A DNA stretch of 64,000 bases from Exiguobacterium sp. s124 (GTDB taxonomy: Bacteria; Bacillota; Bacilli; Exiguobacteriales; Exiguobacteriaceae), in assembly GCF_018617485.1 (NCBI RefSeq), contig NZ_JACSKH010000002.1, positions 124,001-188,000 on the forward strand, given 5' to 3'. The translations under genes were made by a program, and so were the position numbers. The notes below the pieces were generated by a model. That model was given only the letters and a program-made list of their open reading frames with translations, ran no database searches and was not told where the DNA came from. Each line of letters begins with the position of its first letter. The stretch's first letter is position 1. Below, piece by piece: positions 54,857-63,080 of this stretch.

Positions 54857-56197
54857 TTATTGTTCAGACACTTTACGTTTGCGAAGCGTTACGAAGGCGA
54901 GTAAGATTCCGCCAAGTACAGCTAATGCAGCGTAGAGGCTGTTCATTGATTGTTCTTGTGCACCACCGAGACCTGTTTCAGGCATCTCTTCAGGCATCAT
55001 TGTTTCTTCGAACTTGTCAGGCATTTGTGTCACGATTGCGTTACCGAGTGTTTCACCAACACCGAACATGAACGCATATCCTTCACGGAATGACATCCAA
55101 GCCGCTTCTGCATCGCCTGCGACATATTGATCAAATGTGTCGAGTACAAGCGCTTCGTGCTGTTTGATGGCTTCTTCACCGGCAGCTTGTGGTAAGTTAC
55201 CTTCTGTTGCTGCATCGAGGAATGTGCTGAAGTCGACAGCGAAAGTATCAAGTCGCATACGCGCATCTTCAATCATCGCTTCGTCACCTTCAAGTGTAGC
55301 GGCTACGATATCACCTTGTGCTGTGATGTGATCCGAGTTCCAAACTTTTTCGAACTGTGCAGCACCTTCGTCACCATATACAGATGCGATGGCCGCTTTA
55401 AAGTCGAGTGTGTTTTGGTCTTCTGCCCATGTCACGTAGTCATAGTCCTCTGCTTGGTCGTAACCTTTTTGCATACCGATTGCAGCGAGGGCGAAGTGCT
55501 CACCTGCAAGACTGTTCAATGTCGAGCGGAGTTCAACAGCTGGTGTGTCAGCTCCAGTCGTGAATTTGTCAGGCATTTGTGTGACGATTGCACCTGAGAG
55601 GGCTTTACTGATGTTGAACATGTGCTTGTAACCTTCACGGAACGTCATGTAAGCTTCTTCATAATCTCCTTCGACATAGTTATCGAATACAGAGAGGACT
55701 TGGTCTTCATGAAGTTCAAGTGCATCGGCTGCTGCGTCTTTCGGTAAGTTACCTTCCGTCGCTGCGTCGAGGAATGTTGAGAACTCATCTACGAATTCGT
55801 CAACTTCAGCTTCAGCTTCCATGCGTAACTCTTTGTCTTCTGATTTTGCTGCTTCAACGAAATCTGCTGAATAGTCGTTGTGACCACGGAAGATTTCTTC
55901 GAATTTCATCCCGCCTTCTTCTCCATAGATAGAAGAAATGGCTGGTGTCATGTCGAGTGCGTTTTGATCGAGTGCTTTCATCGATACTTCAGCGTCCGCT
56001 GCCTCGTCATATTCTTTCATCATCGATGTGACGGCTAATACGTAGTGCTCAGATAAGAGTTGATCGAGTGTGGCGCGAAGGTCACCTGCTGGTGTGCTTG
56101 CTGTCGGTGTGTGATCCGCCGCTTGTGCGTTGACCGGTACGAGTAGTCCTAAGGCTAGTGCCGGTGCTACGATTTTGTTTAACGTCTTCTTCTTCAT
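54857..56197 (-). CDS. Cell-wall-anchored protein with two His-rich helical repeats and MPETG sorting signal
   Basis: A 446-residue protein: signal peptide to about residue 27, two repeats of roughly 175 residues (38-213, 222-400), then EMPETG at 404-409, a hydrophobic helix and a basic tail RKRKVSEQ. Each repeat is all-helical with matching motifs: SEHYVLAV/GEHFALAA, DFSTFLDAATEGNLP, HEDQVLSVFDNYVEGD / HEALVLDTFDQYVAGD, and FREGYKHMF / FREGYAFMF. The conserved His and Glu residues suggest metal or heme binding, as in four-helix bundle proteins. Function unknown. It is transcribed together with the sortase. Confidence 0.8.
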   Translation of the reverse strand: MKKKTLNKIVAPALALGLLVPVNAQAADHTPTASTPAGDLRATLDQLLSEHYVLAVTSMMKEYDEAADAEVSMKALDQNALDMTPAISSIYGEEGGMKFEEIFRGHNDYSADFVEAAKSEDKELRMEAEAEVDEFVDEFSTFLDAATEGNLPKDAAADALELHEDQVLSVFDNYVEGDYEEAYMTFREGYKHMFNISKALSGAIVTQMPDKFTTGADTPAVELRSTLNSLAGEHFALAAIGMQKGYDQAEDYDYVTWAEDQNTLDFKAAIASVYGDEGAAQFEKVWNSDHITAQGDIVAATLEGDEAMIEDARMRLDTFAVDFSTFLDAATEGNLPQAAGEEAIKQHEALVLDTFDQYVAGDAEAAWMSFREGYAFMFGVGETLGNAIVTQMPDKFEETMMPEEMPETGLGGAQEQSMNSLYAALAVLGGILLAFVTLRKRKVSEQ

Positions 56198-56282
56198 GTG
56201 TAATCGCTCCTTTTCGTAAGTGAGTGTTGTCGTTATTTACACCCATCTAACGGAGCGGTTCAAAAAATGGATCACTCTTTTT

Positions 56283-57062
56283 TTATTTTTTTTCGTTTTT
56301 TTGTTGAAGAGTGCGATACACCCCTGGTGCTACGCCATATTTTCGTTTAAAAATTCTGTGGAAATATGGATAACTTCGAAATCCAGACAGTTCCGCAATC
56401 GTTTCTAACGAATGTTTTGTATAGCGCATTTGCTCTTCGGCAAGCTGTAGACGAATCGATTGTGCATATTCGATGATCGTCATCCCGGTCCCTTCTTTAA
56501 AGAGATGAACGGTTCTTGAAACGCTTAGTCCGACCTCTATAGCGACGTCTGCCACTTTGAAGTCACTCGTGACGTGGGCTTCGATAAAACGCATCATGCG
56601 TGAGACGACTGGAGGTCGTGCATGGGAATGAACGTCTTGGATGGCGCGATCGAGCATGAGTAAGAGCGCTTGGACGAGTGTTTCGATTAATCCAGTGCTC
56701 TGTTCAGAAGGCGGTCGACGCACTTCTTCCGTGATGTGTTGCCATAGCGATAGGAGACGGGAATCAATGGTGATGGAATACAGTCGCTCCCGTGGGATCG
56801 CATGCCACCATGTATCAATCGTGGATCCGGTACAAAAGATATGGTAGTCTCCGCTCGCGGGTGTGTCGACATGCATTTCATAGAAGTCACCCGGACGAAC
56901 AATCAATACGTCACCAGGTCGTGTGAATAGTGTTTCCTCATTGACGATCACCCGAGCCGTTCCTTCCGTCTGCAAGCGAATCAGATACGTATCGAGTAAG
57001 TTGGCAAATGGAAAAGTATAAGTCGTTGTATGATATGAATAGCCACAAAAGCCGATTTCCAT
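56283..57062 (-). CDS. AraC-family regulator with N-terminal cupin
   Basis: A 259-residue regulator. The start ATG at 57062 follows AAGAGGAG; the longer frame upstream is rejected because it would run into the divergent glucosidase gene. A cupin-type sugar-sensing domain (about 1-130, TRPGDVLIVRPGDFYEMHV) is followed by two AraC helix-turn-helix motifs (about 165-255, KVADVAIEVGLSVSRTVHLFK; IAELSGFRSYPYFHRIFK). It is divergent from the GH13 glucosidase and likely controls it. Confidence 0.88.
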   Translation of the reverse strand: MEIGFCGYSYHTTTYTFPFANLLDTYLIRLQTEGTARVIVNEETLFTRPGDVLIVRPGDFYEMHVDTPASGDYHIFCTGSTIDTWWHAIPRERLYSITIDSRLLSLWQHITEEVRRPPSEQSTGLIETLVQALLLMLDRAIQDVHSHARPPVVSRMMRFIEAHVTSDFKVADVAIEVGLSVSRTVHLFKEGTGMTIIEYAQSIRLQLAEEQMRYTKHSLETIAELSGFRSYPYFHRIFKRKYGVAPGVYRTLQQKNEKK

Positions 57063-57143
57063 AATAATCTCCTCTTTTAATAGCAAGATTGTACATATCT
57101 TAATCATATCATGGATGGTCATGCATACTTGAAGGCAGTACGA

Positions 57144-57157
57144 TGAAAGCGTTGAAA
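57144..57157. promoter_or_regulatory. Weak cre-like site in the araC-glucosidase intergenic region
   Basis: TGAAAGCGTTGAAA keeps the cre core but has two mismatches in the 3' half. It lies about 30 nt upstream of the glucosidase start. Confidence 0.4.
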
Positions 57158-57185
57158 CGGAAATGAACTTCAAGGAGGACGTAAC

Positions 57186-58835
57186 ATGAAACAATGGTGG
57201 AAAGAAGCGGTCGTATATCAAATTTATCCACGGAGCTTCAATGATTCGAACGGGGACGGAATCGGTGATATCCAAGGAATCACGGAGAAGATGTCTTACT
57301 TGGCAGAACTCGGGATTGATGTCATCTGGCTCTCGCCGGTGTATGACTCGCCGAACGATGACAACGGATACGACATCCGTGATTACCGTGCCATCATGGA
57401 TGAGTTCGGTACGATGCAAGACTTTGATGCGATGCTTGAGGAAGCGCATCGATATGGGATCAAAATCATGATGGACCTTGTCGTCAACCACTCTTCTGAC
57501 GAACACCAATGGTTCATAGAGTCGCGTTCTTCAAAAGAGAGCCTATATCGTGACTATTACATTTGGAAAAAAGGGAAAGACGGTCAGCCACCGACGAACT
57601 GGGGAGCTTTCTTCGGCGGAAGTGCTTGGCAGTATGATGAAGCAAGTGATGAGTATTATCTTCACCTCTTCAGTAAGAAACAACCGGATTTGAACTGGGA
57701 AAGTGAGACGCTTCGTCGTGAAGTGTATGACCTTATGACGTATTGGCTCGATAAAGGTGTCGACGGGTTCCGGATGGACGTCATCAATATGATCTCCAAA
57801 GATCCAAGCTATCCGGATGGTCAAACGCAAGGAACGGGCTACGGCGACGGTACGCCATTCTTCTTCAATGGACCACGCATCCATGAATTCATGCAAGAGA
57901 TGAATCGAGAAGTCTTATCGAAATACGACACCATCACGGTTGGTGAGATGCCAGGTGTCAGTGTGGAAGAAGCGAAGCTTTATACGGGGGAAGACCGTAA
58001 CGAACTGAACATGGTCTTTCATTTTGAGCACGTAGACGTCGGAAACGGCAGCTTCGGGAAATGGAATCCGACGGACTGGAAGTTGACCGAGTTAAAGACG
58101 ATCTTCTCACGTTGGCAAGAAGGACTGGAAGAGGAAGGGTGGAACAGCCTGTACTGGAGTAACCACGACCAGCCACGAGCCATCTCGCGCTTCGGAAACG
58201 ATTCACCGGAATATCGTGTCCGTTCTGGGAAGATGCTTGCGACCCTCCTTCATCTATTAAAAGGAACACCTTATATTTATCAAGGCGAAGAGTTTGGGAT
58301 GACGAACGTCGCGTTTGATTCGATTGATCAGTATCGGGATATTGAGACGTTGAACGCCTATCGTGATTACACATCAAAAGGGTTGTTAACGCACGACGAG
58401 ATTTTCCGTGGAATCCATGAGCGAGGACGTGACAATTCACGCACGCCGGTACAATGGTCGAACGAAGCGCACGGTGGATTTACGACGGGGACGCCTTGGA
58501 TTGAGGTCAATCCGAACTATGTCGACATCAATGCGGAAGCAGCACGGAAAGACCCGGAATCGTTATTCCATTACTACCGTCAGTTGATTGCGCTCCGTAA
58601 AGCCAATCCGCTCGTCGTCTATGGGAAGTATGAGCTCTTGCTCCCGGAAGATGAGGCGGTCTATGCGTTCACACGATCGTTCGAAGGAGAAACTTGGCTC
58701 GTGCTCTGTAACTTCTCAGGCGACACACAACAACGTGATTTACCATATGACGTCAAAGAACGCGTCATCGGCAACATGGAACCGATTGAACCGTTCACCC
58801 TTCGTCCTTACGAAGCACAAGTGTATAAACTGTGA
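57186..58835 (+). CDS. malL: Oligo-1,6-glucosidase / alpha-glucosidase (GH13)
   Basis: A 549-residue GH13 enzyme with catalytic Asp198 (DGFRMDVINM), Glu254 (VGEMPG) and Asp328 (SNHDQPR). The Val following Asp198 is the mark of alpha-1,6 specificity (isomaltose, panose), though many relatives also cleave maltose or sucrose. The start follows AAGGAGG. The divergent AraC regulator and a cre-like site suggest sugar induction and catabolite control. Confidence 0.88.
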   Translation: MKQWWKEAVVYQIYPRSFNDSNGDGIGDIQGITEKMSYLAELGIDVIWLSPVYDSPNDDNGYDIRDYRAIMDEFGTMQDFDAMLEEAHRYGIKIMMDLVVNHSSDEHQWFIESRSSKESLYRDYYIWKKGKDGQPPTNWGAFFGGSAWQYDEASDEYYLHLFSKKQPDLNWESETLRREVYDLMTYWLDKGVDGFRMDVINMISKDPSYPDGQTQGTGYGDGTPFFFNGPRIHEFMQEMNREVLSKYDTITVGEMPGVSVEEAKLYTGEDRNELNMVFHFEHVDVGNGSFGKWNPTDWKLTELKTIFSRWQEGLEEEGWNSLYWSNHDQPRAISRFGNDSPEYRVRSGKMLATLLHLLKGTPYIYQGEEFGMTNVAFDSIDQYRDIETLNAYRDYTSKGLLTHDEIFRGIHERGRDNSRTPVQWSNEAHGGFTTGTPWIEVNPNYVDINAEAARKDPESLFHYYRQLIALRKANPLVVYGKYELLLPEDEAVYAFTRSFEGETWLVLCNFSGDTQQRDLPYDVKERVIGNMEPIEPFTLRPYEAQVYKL

Positions 58836-58837
58836 CG

Positions 58838-58866
58838 AAAAGCTCGCCATTTGGCGAGCTTTTTTG
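58838..58866 (+). terminator. Terminator after malL
   Basis: AAAAGCTCGCC / GGCGAGCTTTT, loop ATTT, followed by a T-run. Confidence 0.92.
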
Positions 58867-58938
58867 AGTGCATACGTATCTTCTTTTCATGATTCGGGAA
58901 TAGAATAAATAACGTCTGACATGAAAAGAGGGAACGAC

Positions 58939-59445
58939 ATGGGTACTTTAATCGCTTACTCTTCGAGATATGGGACAAGTGAAAAAGTGGCGTCTCTACT
59001 CGCTGAACGGTTATCGGGAGACGTTCATGTCCAAAATATCGTGGAAGAGCCGATCGTCATGTGGGAGACAATCGATCACGTCATCGTCGGCAGCTCGATT
59101 CGGATGGGCACCATCCAGGACGAGATGAAGGAATGGTTGACCAATCATGAAGAACACTTGCTCGAGCGCCCCCTTGCTTTGTATTTGTGTGCCGGCACAC
59201 CGACAGAATCAGAGCGGATTCGTGAGTTAGAAGAAGCCTATCGTGCCACACTGCGCGAGCATGCCTATTTCGTCGAAGTCGTCGGCAGCGGGTATGACTT
59301 TGAACGAATGGGCTTTTTAGACAAAGCAATCGTCCGAATGATGGCCAAACAGAAAGAAAGCTCGCTTGAACTCGATGAGGACAAATTGGACCGGCTCGTG
59401 GAGGCGGCTCAAACGTTCGAACGCACCCGGTCTGAGAATCCGTAA
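58939..59445 (+). CDS. Flavodoxin-domain protein (HemG-like)
   Basis: A 168-residue flavodoxin: FMN-phosphate loop AYSSRYGTSEKVA (6-18), IVGSSIRMGTIQDEM and YLCAGTPT. The layout matches flavodoxin-domain proteins annotated as HemG-like protoporphyrinogen oxidases, but no heme genes are nearby. The ATG at 58939 has AGAGGG. Its 3' end overlaps the convergent beta-helix gene by 37 nt, and its terminator lies inside that gene. Confidence 0.8.
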   Translation: MGTLIAYSSRYGTSEKVASLLAERLSGDVHVQNIVEEPIVMWETIDHVIVGSSIRMGTIQDEMKEWLTNHEEHLLERPLALYLCAGTPTESERIRELEEAYRATLREHAYFVEVVGSGYDFERMGFLDKAIVRMMAKQKESSLELDEDKLDRLVEAAQTFERTRSENP

Positions 59446-61004
59446 GCGAGTAGATCTTGCACATCGATTGGGCTTTTCGTGGAGATGAGTACATCTCCAC
59501 TTTTTTTCTGCCCTTCGATTTGATGAAGTGCGATGTTTTCCAGCTGACGTCCTATTTTCAAAGCGATTGGCGCAGATTCGTGGCATCGCAAGTTTTCGAT
59601 GGTCACTTCATCGGTTCGGTTATCTCCCCCGAACAGCTCGAGATCAGCTCTCGAGGTTGTAAATCCGCGCACGGAGATGCGATGTAATTGAACGCGTCGA
59701 GACTTGTATTGAATCGCCAGTGCCGGATGTTGTTCATAATCGTAGGTCGGGTCACCGATGGCGGTCAATCCATGAATCAAGACATCCTGATACGCCGAGA
59801 CGACTAGACTTCTTGGAGAGGACTTCGCATAGAGCGGGCTTCGAATCGGTTCGATGGACACCAAGTTCGTACCAGACAGAAAGCGTGCCGTCGCCGAATC
59901 GGGGTCGTCCGCTAAATGATGACTGATGTGGCGGAAATTGAATGAGCGATTGTCGTGAACGGAGAGGTGTCCGAAGATATGGACGTCATGAGCGGCTGAC
60001 GAGGTGCCATGTGCCTTCACTTCGATTCCGCCAAAACAGCCTTCACTTTTATTGTTCACGAGCGTGACATGTCGAGATCCGTCGTCGATCTCAATGCCGT
60101 TCGAGTTTGAGAATCCGAGGGCATGCGTTCGACCATGAGGATGATGACAATAGCAGTTGGTAATATAGATAGCATCACTATGATGTGTCGTGATTCCGTC
60201 ATCGCCATAGTTCGTCGCCTCGAGGTGGTCGAGGTGGATGTAGCGACTGCCATTTGCGGCGCGGAGTCCATCTCCGAGATAATGATAGTGTGGAGACGTG
60301 ATATCGAACGCATGTAGTCCAGCATTTTTGGCCGTCACGTGATGCACCCAGCCATACGTCACGTGCGCAAACGTCAAAGCACTCGAAGATGTGTCACCGC
60401 TCGTCGTCCGTTTCACATCTCCTAAACGCGCAACGTTCCAATCGAGCGTCAGGTGACACACCTCGATATGATGATTTCCGACAAAAGGAGTGGCATTTCG
60501 TAATAGTCGTCGATGTCTTGGTGCGCGATCGGATAGTTTTAGAATCGTGACATCTTGACCGGCACCTTCTAGCACACAATTGGAAGGGAGGCGAATACCT
60601 CGAACGATATACACGCCTGCTGGGACAAAGACACGACGGTTGGAACGGAGAGCGAGACGAAAGGCGAGCGTACAATCCGTTTTACCATCTCCGACGGCCC
60701 CATAGTCCGTCACGTCGACGCGTTGTTCCGTGACCTGTATCAGATTCAAATATTCCGCATCGAGTCGCCGCATCCAAACAGGACGAACGATTCCATCGAT
60801 TTGTTCGAGCGGGAGTGATGTTTGGACAGGAGCAATGCGTTCCGTCAATGGAATTCGGCAAGGTATGGACAGTTGTTGCGCTGAGTAAGACTTTTCGCGT
60901 GTCGCTCGGTGCCACTCGAGTGATTGATGAATCAGGTCTTCAGACCAATCCGAGTAAGAAGCGATCATCGAGGCGATTGATTGTTGCTCTCTTGCGTTTT
61001 TCAT
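59409..61004 (-). CDS. Right-handed beta-helix protein, pectate-lyase superfamily
   Basis: A 531-residue protein: an N-terminal helical part of about 95 residues, then VTDYGAVGDGKTDCTLAF, the classical start of polygalacturonase/tailspike beta helices, and many short His/Asn/Asp-rich coils (DGITTHHSDAIYITNCYCHH). No signal peptide is evident. The start ATG follows AGGAGG at 7 nt. Relatives are glycan lyases/hydrolases or phage tailspike-like proteins; the active site is not identified. It appears isolated among unrelated genes. Confidence 0.75.
   Translation of the reverse strand: MKNAREQQSIASMIASYSDWSEDLIHQSLEWHRATREKSYSAQQLSIPCRIPLTERIAPVQTSLPLEQIDGIVRPVWMRRLDAEYLNLIQVTEQRVDVTDYGAVGDGKTDCTLAFRLALRSNRRVFVPAGVYIVRGIRLPSNCVLEGAGQDVTILKLSDRAPRHRRLLRNATPFVGNHHIEVCHLTLDWNVARLGDVKRTTSGDTSSSALTFAHVTYGWVHHVTAKNAGLHAFDITSPHYHYLGDGLRAANGSRYIHLDHLEATNYGDDGITTHHSDAIYITNCYCHHPHGRTHALGFSNSNGIEIDDGSRHVTLVNNKSEGCFGGIEVKAHGTSSAAHDVHIFGHLSVHDNRSFNFRHISHHLADDPDSATARFLSGTNLVSIEPIRSPLYAKSSPRSLVVSAYQDVLIHGLTAIGDPTYDYEQHPALAIQYKSRRVQLHRISVRGFTTSRADLELFGGDNRTDEVTIENLRCHESAPIALKIGRQLENIALHQIEGQKKSGDVLISTKSPIDVQDLLAYGFSDRVRSNV
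59479..59507 (+). terminator. Flavodoxin terminator located inside the antisense beta-helix CDS
   Basis: GTGGAGATG / CATCTCCAC, followed by seven T. It overlaps codons near the C-terminus of the beta-helix gene (SGDVLIST). Confidence 0.75.
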
Positions 61005-61079
61005 AATAGATCCTCCTAGCATCATCTTCTCTAGCATGTACCCGTTTCACCTTGTTTTTTAGCAATCAGAAGTATTTAC

Positions 61080-61108
61080 TAGACAGAAGCATCTAGTCGT
61101 GTTATATT
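61080..61108 (+). promoter_or_regulatory. Promoter of the cold-shock gene
   Basis: TAGACA (61080-61085), 17 nt, TATATT (61103-61108). It gives a leader of about 150 nt. A nearer TATAAC (61230-61235) lacks a -35. Confidence 0.5.
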
Positions 61109-61149
61109 CAATATGTGCTTAATTAAGAATAGCTGGAATCATAATTCAC

Positions 61150-61198
61150 AAGTGCTTGGGATTATTTTTCATTAGATAATCCAGAGGCTTGTATTTTT
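61150..61198 (+). promoter_or_regulatory. Terminator-like hairpin in the cold-shock 5' leader
   Basis: CAAG and GGATTAT (61159-61165) pair with ATAATCC (61176-61182) and CTTG, followed by TATTTTTTTT. It may be a thermosensitive attenuator in the csp leader, or the terminator of an upstream transcript. Confidence 0.5.
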
Positions 61199-61265
61199 TT
61201 TGGTCAAGTTTTTTCTAGTAAGGCACTACTATAACGCATAGCGTTTATTTCAGGAGGGTTCATTC

Positions 61266-61466
61266 ATGAACACAGGTAAAGTAAAATGGTTTAACTCAGA
61301 AAAAGGTTACGGCTTCATCGAAATGGAAGGCGGAGACGACGTATTCGTACACTTCTCAGCAATCCAAGGCGACGGCTTCAAGACACTTGAAGAAGGCCAA
61401 GAAGTAACTTTCGAAATCACAGACGGAGCTCGTGGACCACAAGCTTCTAACGTTGAAAAAATCTAA
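61266..61466 (+). CDS. cspB: Cold-shock protein (CspA/CspB family)
   Basis: A 66-residue OB-fold protein, the standard size, with RNP1 KGYGFIE and RNP2 VFVHFSA and the end QASNVEKI. It binds single-stranded RNA and DNA and acts as an RNA chaperone, itself an antiterminator in cold-shock transcripts. The ribosome site is AGGAGGGTT. The leader is about 150 nt long and structured, as is usual for csp genes. Confidence 0.95.
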   Translation: MNTGKVKWFNSEKGYGFIEMEGGDDVFVHFSAIQGDGFKTLEEGQEVTFEITDGARGPQASNVEKI

Positions 61467-61490
61467 TCTTCCTTTCTAAGGAATATGATA

Positions 61491-61519
61491 CCTGCTCGCA
61501 TCGGCGAGCAGGTTTTTTT
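61491..61519 (+). terminator. Terminator after the cold-shock gene
   Basis: CCTGCTCGC / GCGAGCAGG, followed by seven T. Confidence 0.92.
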
Positions 61520-61521
61520 GT

Positions 61522-61546
61522 GTTTAATCGTGTAGTTTGAGGGAAC
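61522..61546 (+). promoter_or_regulatory. Sigma-B-like promoter of the general stress protein gene
   Basis: GTTTAA (61522-61527), 13 nt, GGGAAC (61541-61546), the same arrangement as at 6201-6225. Confidence 0.65.
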
Positions 61547-61583
61547 AGTATACGAGCGACAAATCATGAAGGAGGAATTTGGA

Positions 61584-61997
61584 ATGAGTGCAAAAGAAAC
61601 AGCTTTGAAAATCCTAGATTCAAGTGATGTAGGGACGATGGCGACGGTATATAAGGTGAAGCCACATAGTCGATACATGACATTTTTCCATGATGATTTC
61701 ACGCTCTATACAGCAACTTCGAACGATACAGATAAGGTAGAGGAATTAGAGAAGAATCCATATACGCATATTTTGATTGGTTATGATGGAGATGGAGTGG
61801 GAGACACTTACTTAGAAATCTTAGGTAAAGCGACTGTGTCAGACGATGAATCGATGAAAGAAAAAGTGTGGAACGACAAACTCGAGGGCTGGTTTGATGG
61901 TCCGGACGATCCGAAATTGGTCATTCTCAAAATCGAACCAGAATCGATGCGTGTGATGAACAAAAAAGGGCAGCCACCTCAAGAAGTAACGTTGTAA
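61584..61997 (+). CDS. General stress protein of the pyridoxamine-phosphate-oxidase-like family (YdaG-like)
   Basis: A 137-residue split-barrel flavin-binding protein: DSSDVGTMATVYKVKPHSRYMTFFHDD, LYTATSNDTDKVEELEKNP, GKATVSDDES, and the end VMNKKGQPPQEVTL match general stress protein 26 (YdaG) of Bacillus. YdaG is a sigma-B target, which agrees with the promoter here. The ligand (flavin) is inferred from the family. The start follows AAGGAGG. Confidence 0.85.
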   Translation: MSAKETALKILDSSDVGTMATVYKVKPHSRYMTFFHDDFTLYTATSNDTDKVEELEKNPYTHILIGYDGDGVGDTYLEILGKATVSDDESMKEKVWNDKLEGWFDGPDDPKLVILKIEPESMRVMNKKGQPPQEVTL

Positions 61998-62004
61998 ACT
62001 CCTC

Positions 62005-62031
62005 AAAGACGCCTCGAGTAGGCGTCTTTTT
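62005..62031 (+). terminator. Terminator after the YdaG-like gene
   Basis: AAAGACGCCT / AGGCGTCTTT, loop CGAGT, followed by TT. Confidence 0.88.
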
Positions 62032-62120
62032 GCTGGATGTGAATAGAGTGTGACGTACATATGGACGAATCATGAACAAAGCAAAATACATATGTGAAAT
62101 AGTGAACATAGGTGTTATAT

Positions 62121-62136
62121 TGTGAATGTAATCACA
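62121..62136. promoter_or_regulatory. Crp/Fnr-type palindrome upstream of doxX
   Basis: TGTGA-ATGTAA-TCACA, perfect half-sites with N6 spacing, 40 nt before the doxX start and just downstream of a TATATT box. It fits a Crp/Fnr family site; the regulator is unknown. Confidence 0.5.
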
Positions 62137-62175
62137 TTATTCATTTATTCAACTTCTTGAAAGGGAGGAATCATC

Positions 62176-62682
62176 ATGTTCACGAAATTTTGGCAAAATC
62201 ATAACATCGCTACGGCAATCTTGACGGTGTTACGTGTCTGGCTCGGTTATCATTGGTTAACAGCAGGTTGGGGTAAAATCACAGGTGGCTTTGGAACGGA
62301 AGGTTTCTTAAACAACGCGGTGACGCTCGCGACTGGAGAGCATCCAGCCGTCGCGGGATGGTGGGCTGCATTCTTAGAAAACTTTGCGATTCCGAACGCC
62401 GGATTATTCGATGTCCTTATTCCTTATGGTGAATTTTTGGTCGGGTTAGGGTTATTGCTCGGTGCACTTACACGTAGCGCGGCGTTCTTCGGTCTTGTCA
62501 TGAACATGGCGTTCTTGCTCTCAGGGACGGTCAGTACGAACCCGACGATGTTGATCGTATCTGTATTGATTTTGGTTGCTGGACATAACGCAGGAAAAAT
62601 CGGAGTCGATGGCTTGTTCCTTCGCAACTTCGTCGAAACAAAAGTATTGCATCGTTCACCAAATCGTCAAATAGCCTCGTAA
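62176..62682 (+). CDS. DoxX family membrane protein
   Basis: A 168-residue protein with four helices and the DoxX pattern ILTVLRVWLGYHWLTAGWGKI near the N-terminus, PYGEFLVGLGLLLG and the AGHNAGKIGVDG end. DoxX proteins such as MhqP/CatD relatives occur in quinone and thiol stress responses. The start follows AAAGGGAGGAATC. Confidence 0.85.
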   Translation: MFTKFWQNHNIATAILTVLRVWLGYHWLTAGWGKITGGFGTEGFLNNAVTLATGEHPAVAGWWAAFLENFAIPNAGLFDVLIPYGEFLVGLGLLLGALTRSAAFFGLVMNMAFLLSGTVSTNPTMLIVSVLILVAGHNAGKIGVDGLFLRNFVETKVLHRSPNRQIAS

Positions 62683-62762
62683 CTTTTATGCACTCTCCTG
62701 TGACAAACCTCTCATGTTTCGGCTACGATAGATATAGCCTACAGAGATAAAGGAGAACGCAT

Positions 62763-63059
62763 ATGACTACGACTCATTTTAAATGGCTTGGCTACACAGA
62801 AGGTGTGTCCTTCTTGTTGTTACTGTTCATCGCGATGCCACTGAAATATATGGCGGGTATTCCACTCGCGGTCAGCATCGTCGGCGCTGCACATGGTTTC
62901 TTGTTTGTTGCCTACGTGCTCGCAGCCGTTTACATGGCATGGCGCTTCCGTTGGGGCTTCAAAGTTCTGACGCTTGCCGTCATGGCATCGGTCATCCCAT
63001 TCGGACCATTTTTATTAGAAAAACGGGTACTCCCGTCAACAGAGAAGACATCGAACTGA
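62763..63059 (+). CDS. DUF3817 family membrane protein
   Basis: A 98-residue protein with three helices and the DUF3817 motifs GYTEGVSFLLLLFIAMPLKY and VGAAHGFLFVAYV. Function unknown; often linked to transport or as a stand-alone gene. The start follows AAAGGAGAACGC. Confidence 0.8.
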   Translation: MTTTHFKWLGYTEGVSFLLLLFIAMPLKYMAGIPLAVSIVGAAHGFLFVAYVLAAVYMAWRFRWGFKVLTLAVMASVIPFGPFLLEKRVLPSTEKTSN

Positions 63060-63078
63060 TTCGTTCGATGTCTTTTTT
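63045..63078. terminator. Bidirectional terminator between DUF3817 and MFS genes
   Basis: AAGACATCGAAC / GTTCGATGTCTT, followed by TTTT. Confidence 0.88.
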
Positions 63079-63080
63079 CG

